DNA of 64,000 nucleotides from the NCBI RefSeq assembly GCF_000585395.1, contig NZ_KK073875.1, positions 4,388,524 to 4,452,523 on the forward strand, read 5' to 3'. The stretch comes from Saccharibacillus sacchari DSM 19268. Its GTDB lineage: Bacteria; Bacillota; Bacilli; Paenibacillales; Paenibacillaceae. Below are positions 61,806-64,000 of this stretch, in pieces. The stretch's first letter is position 1, and each line of letters opens with the position of its first letter. A model generated the notes under the pieces. It did no database searches. It was not told the DNA's origin and saw only the letters and a list, made by a program, of their open reading frames with translations. A program made the position numbers and the translations under genes.

Positions 61806-63392
61806 TCAGTTCGCCCAATATTGTTCCAGAGTCGTTTGCACTTTGCCGGACAAGATATGTTGGGCGCGGAAGAAGATGTTTCCGTCGACGTTTTGATGGC
61901 CGAGAGTATACGCCAAGTGGTCGGTCAGTTCGCTTGCGCTGCTCCAACCGGCTTCGCTTGTACCTACTTTGTAGGCGGCTTCGCCGATATAGAGTTTGAC
62001 GTCGGTTCCGGCTACGACGTCGGCCCACCAATCGACTACCGTTTTGTAATTGGCGGCCGTATTGGCATTGCTCCAATAGACTTGCGGGACGATATAGTCG
62101 ACCCATTCTTTTTTGATCCAGGTACGCGCATCGGCATAGGTCGTATCATACGCGGTTACGCCTGCACGGGTGTTGGAGCCGAGCGAATCGGTCGAAGCAT
62201 TGCGCCACACGCCGAATGGGCTGACCCCGTAGCTGACCGCAGGTTTGGCGGCATGGATATTTTGTCCGAGTTTTTGCACGAAGTCGTTGATGTTTCCGCG
62301 ACGCCAGTCCCCTTTGTTGGAAAAAGCAGCCGTGTTGTATTGTTTGTAGGTGTTGTCGTCATTGAATTTCTTCGAAGACGATTCTCCGTACGGATAGAAA
62401 TAATCATCCAGATGCACGCCGTCGATGTCGTATTTATTAACGACTTCCATGACTTCGTCAATGACGGATTGGCGAGCGTCCGGGATTCCCGGGTTGATGT
62501 ACAATTTGCTATCAAAATTCACGATCCAGTCCGGATGGGCTTTAGCTACATGGTTGGAAGCCAGGCCTGCCGTGGAAGAGCCCGTACTGGCGCGGAACGG
62601 GTTGAACCAAGCATGGAACTCCATACCCCGCTTATGCGATTCCTCGATCATGAAAGCAAGCGGATCGTAACCCGGATTTTTGCCCTGCGTTCCGGTCAGT
62701 ACGTTCGACCAGGGCACCAGCGCAGACGGGTAGAGCGCATCCGCGCTTGGACGCACCTGCACGAATACGGCATTGATGCCGGTTTCCTGGAGCTGGTCCA
62801 GCATGGACGCGAACTGCGCTTTCTGTTTGGTCGCGTCTTTCGAAGACGGCCAATCCAGACTGGACACGGTTGCGACCCATGCGCCTCGAAGCGCCGTCAG
62901 ATTGCCTTGGTTATCCGGTACGCCCGGCGTCGGAACGCCGATCGGACCGTCCGGCGTGGTCAGCGTAATGGTCTGGGCAGCCTGGCTCCAATTGACGTTA
63001 AGGCCCAGTCCTTGACCGACAAACCGCAGCGGAACCATGATCCGTCCGTTCAAACTCGTGACCGAAGCTTCAAGTTCCACGGCATTGCCGTTGACATAGG
63101 CCGTTTTCGAACCGAGCGGAATCGAGAGCAGCGTGCCTCCCTGATTGATTTTCACGACTTTGTCGCTTTGCGACCATTCGATCTGAGCGCCCAGGCTCGT
63201 ACTTACCAGTCGCATCGGCACAAGCGTTGTATTGGATACGATGTAAGGGTCCGCATCGCCCTGAATCCGTTGTCCGTCCAGTATGATTTGAATAACCGAT
63301 GCCGCATTCGCTTTCGTTGTTCCAAGCCCGCTCCATGCCGGTAACAGCAGCAGGACAGCCAGGAACACCATGATTCCTTGACGCCATTTCAT
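61806..63392 (-). CDS. Exported glycosyl hydrolase-like protein (GHL10/DUF187) with stalk domain
   Basis: 528 residues. Signal peptide (IMVFLAVLLLLPAWSGLG, cleavage near KANA). Residues ~30-150 form the stalk ('copper amine oxidase N-terminal') domain (IQIILDGQRIQGDADPYI, IMVPLRFVGQGLGLNVNW). From ~165 comes the family-10-like glycosyl hydrolase barrel (LRGAWVATVSSLDWPS, FVQVRPSADALYPS, GMEFHAWFNPFRAST, DIDGVHLDDYFYPYG, YIVPQVYWSN). Likely acts on cell-wall or surface glycans. SD GGGAC weak; ATG at 63392. Confidence 0.9.
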   Translation of the reverse strand: MKWRQGIMVFLAVLLLLPAWSGLGTTKANAASVIQIILDGQRIQGDADPYIVSNTTLVPMRLVSTSLGAQIEWSQSDKVVKINQGGTLLSIPLGSKTAYVNGNAVELEASVTSLNGRIMVPLRFVGQGLGLNVNWSQAAQTITLTTPDGPIGVPTPGVPDNQGNLTALRGAWVATVSSLDWPSSKDATKQKAQFASMLDQLQETGINAVFVQVRPSADALYPSALVPWSNVLTGTQGKNPGYDPLAFMIEESHKRGMEFHAWFNPFRASTGSSTAGLASNHVAKAHPDWIVNFDSKLYINPGIPDARQSVIDEVMEVVNKYDIDGVHLDDYFYPYGESSSKKFNDDNTYKQYNTAAFSNKGDWRRGNINDFVQKLGQNIHAAKPAVSYGVSPFGVWRNASTDSLGSNTRAGVTAYDTTYADARTWIKKEWVDYIVPQVYWSNANTAANYKTVVDWWADVVAGTDVKLYIGEAAYKVGTSEAGWSSASELTDHLAYTLGHQNVDGNIFFRAQHILSGKVQTTLEQYWAN

Positions 63393-63525
63393 TTTTCCAA
63401 GTCCCTCGTTTCGTATTGGTTTCGTTTCGCACCTCTCAAAAAGGCCTTAATCGTTATACGCAAACTGCTTGCTGATTGTAGCGGTAAACGGACGAGAAAA
63501 CTTTTCCGCAAGCAAAATCGCAAAC

Positions 63526-63563
63526 AAAAAGGCATCTGTGCCCAATGGCCACAGACGCCTTTT
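63526..63563 (-). terminator. Terminator of mntR
   Basis: AAAAGGCATCTGTG pairs with CACAGACGCCTTTT (one mismatch), loop about 8 nt, overlapping the mntR stop region. Confidence 0.75.
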
Positions 63564-63989
63564 CTAATTTTCGGTCGTTGTGTCGTTCTGGATTGCTCTA
63601 AGCTCTTCCACCCGCTTCGGATCGCCATTGAAATATTCCACCAGCGATTCGATCTGCGTGATTGAATTCCAGCTCAGATGGTGCTCAATGCCTTCCACAT
63701 CCGTATAGATATGGCTCTCCTCCACCCCGATCAGACGCAAAAATTCTTCCAACAGCTGATGGCGGTCCACCAGTCTTTTGCCGATCTTTTTGCCTTTGCT
63801 CGTAAGGATCAACCCTCGGTATTTCTCATACACCAGGTACTCGTCCTTATCGAGCTTCTGAATCATCTTGGTGACTGAAGAAGGATGAACTTCCAGCCCT
63901 TCGGCAATATCCGATACCCGGGCGTAGCCCTTTTCCTCAATCAGCAGGTAGATACGCTCCAAATAATCTTCCATACTGGGCGTTGGCAT
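63564..63989 (-). CDS. mntR: Manganese-responsive transcriptional regulator MntR
   Basis: DtxR/MntR family repressor of Mn(II) uptake. 141 residues: [46 protein letters not shown] (read in parts; the metal-site aspartate in MEDYLE), [17 protein letters not shown] wing, and the dimerisation helix with metal ligands in [13 protein letters not shown] and [11 protein letters not shown]. The gene starts 11 bases from the window end; its promoter lies outside. Confidence 0.95.
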   Translation of the reverse strand: MPTPSMEDYLERIYLLIEEKGYARVSDIAEGLEVHPSSVTKMIQKLDKDEYLVYEKYRGLILTSKGKKIGKRLVDRHQLLEEFLRLIGVEESHIYTDVEGIEHHLSWNSITQIESLVEYFNGDPKRVEELRAIQNDTTTEN

Positions 63990-64000
63990 CCGCTTCCCTC

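Overview
The window is a contiguous piece of a Gram-positive, moderately GC-rich genome of the Bacillales. Gene content and order follow the Bacillus subtilis ypuG-resE, fur-ppiB, bkd, and mntR-efp-acc-nusB-dxs-recN-spo0A blocks. The FMN riboswitch, Prli42, Spo0A, YtrA-type GntR regulator and the stalk-domain ('copper amine oxidase N-terminal') exported proteins fit Paenibacillaceae. A Saccharibacillus- or Paenibacillus-like organism is my inference; there is no rRNA here to settle it. I see no tRNA, rRNA, CRISPR array, transposase or phage gene.

Layout. 1-10.8 kb: the 3' end of serA, then on the minus strand glpK, resDE, rluB, scpAB and the ribE-ribBA-ribH operon behind an FMN riboswitch. 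10.9-18.5 kb: a DUF3221 lipoprotein, a small membrane protein, ppiB, lysA, punA, xerD, fur, a Nudix hydrolase and a peptidase T-like enzyme. 18.5-24.9 kb: the tiny membrane protein Prli42 flanked by two inverted copies of a structured repeat, then branched-chain 2-oxoacid dehydrogenase genes (bkdAA-AB-B and lpdV). 25-26.6 kb: an autoregulated GntR/membrane-protein pair. 26.8-32.6 kb: a tightly coupled six-gene operon (STM4015, STM4014, STM4013, STM4012, STM4011 families plus an APS kinase) of unknown function. 32.7-41.7 kb: accessory genes (AlkC glycosylase, a rearranged chemoreceptor, two acetyltransferases, a GTPase, an SDR-type protein and several unknowns). 42-63.9 kb: the conserved housekeeping block spo0A, recN, argR, tlyA, dxs, ispA, xseBA, folD, nusB, DUF2273/amaP/asp23, accCB, lysC, efp, pepQ, yqhQ, a stalk-domain glycosidase-like protein and mntR.

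Three things stand out. (1) The STM4011-4015/APS-kinase operon looks like an uncharacterised biosynthetic or modification system: two radical SAM enzymes, an ATP-grasp ligase, an alkaline-phosphatase/sulfatase-fold hydrolase, a leucine-rich-repeat protein and a kinase. Four of its five junctions are ATGA overlaps. (2) A dispersed, highly structured intergenic element of about 125-215 nt occurs at least four times. Its outer and inner stems differ between copies by compensating changes, as expected for a conserved RNA or DNA fold. (3) At five positions where B. subtilis-type synteny places sporulation genes (spmAB/dacB, spoIIM, spoIIA/spoVA, spoIVB, spoIIIA), the flanking genes are present and the sporulation genes are absent. 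spo0A itself is intact. This suggests a lineage that has lost endospore formation but kept its master regulator.

Coordinates and starts were chosen by reading Shine-Dalgarno sequences. Family assignments are by recognition of motifs, not by database search.
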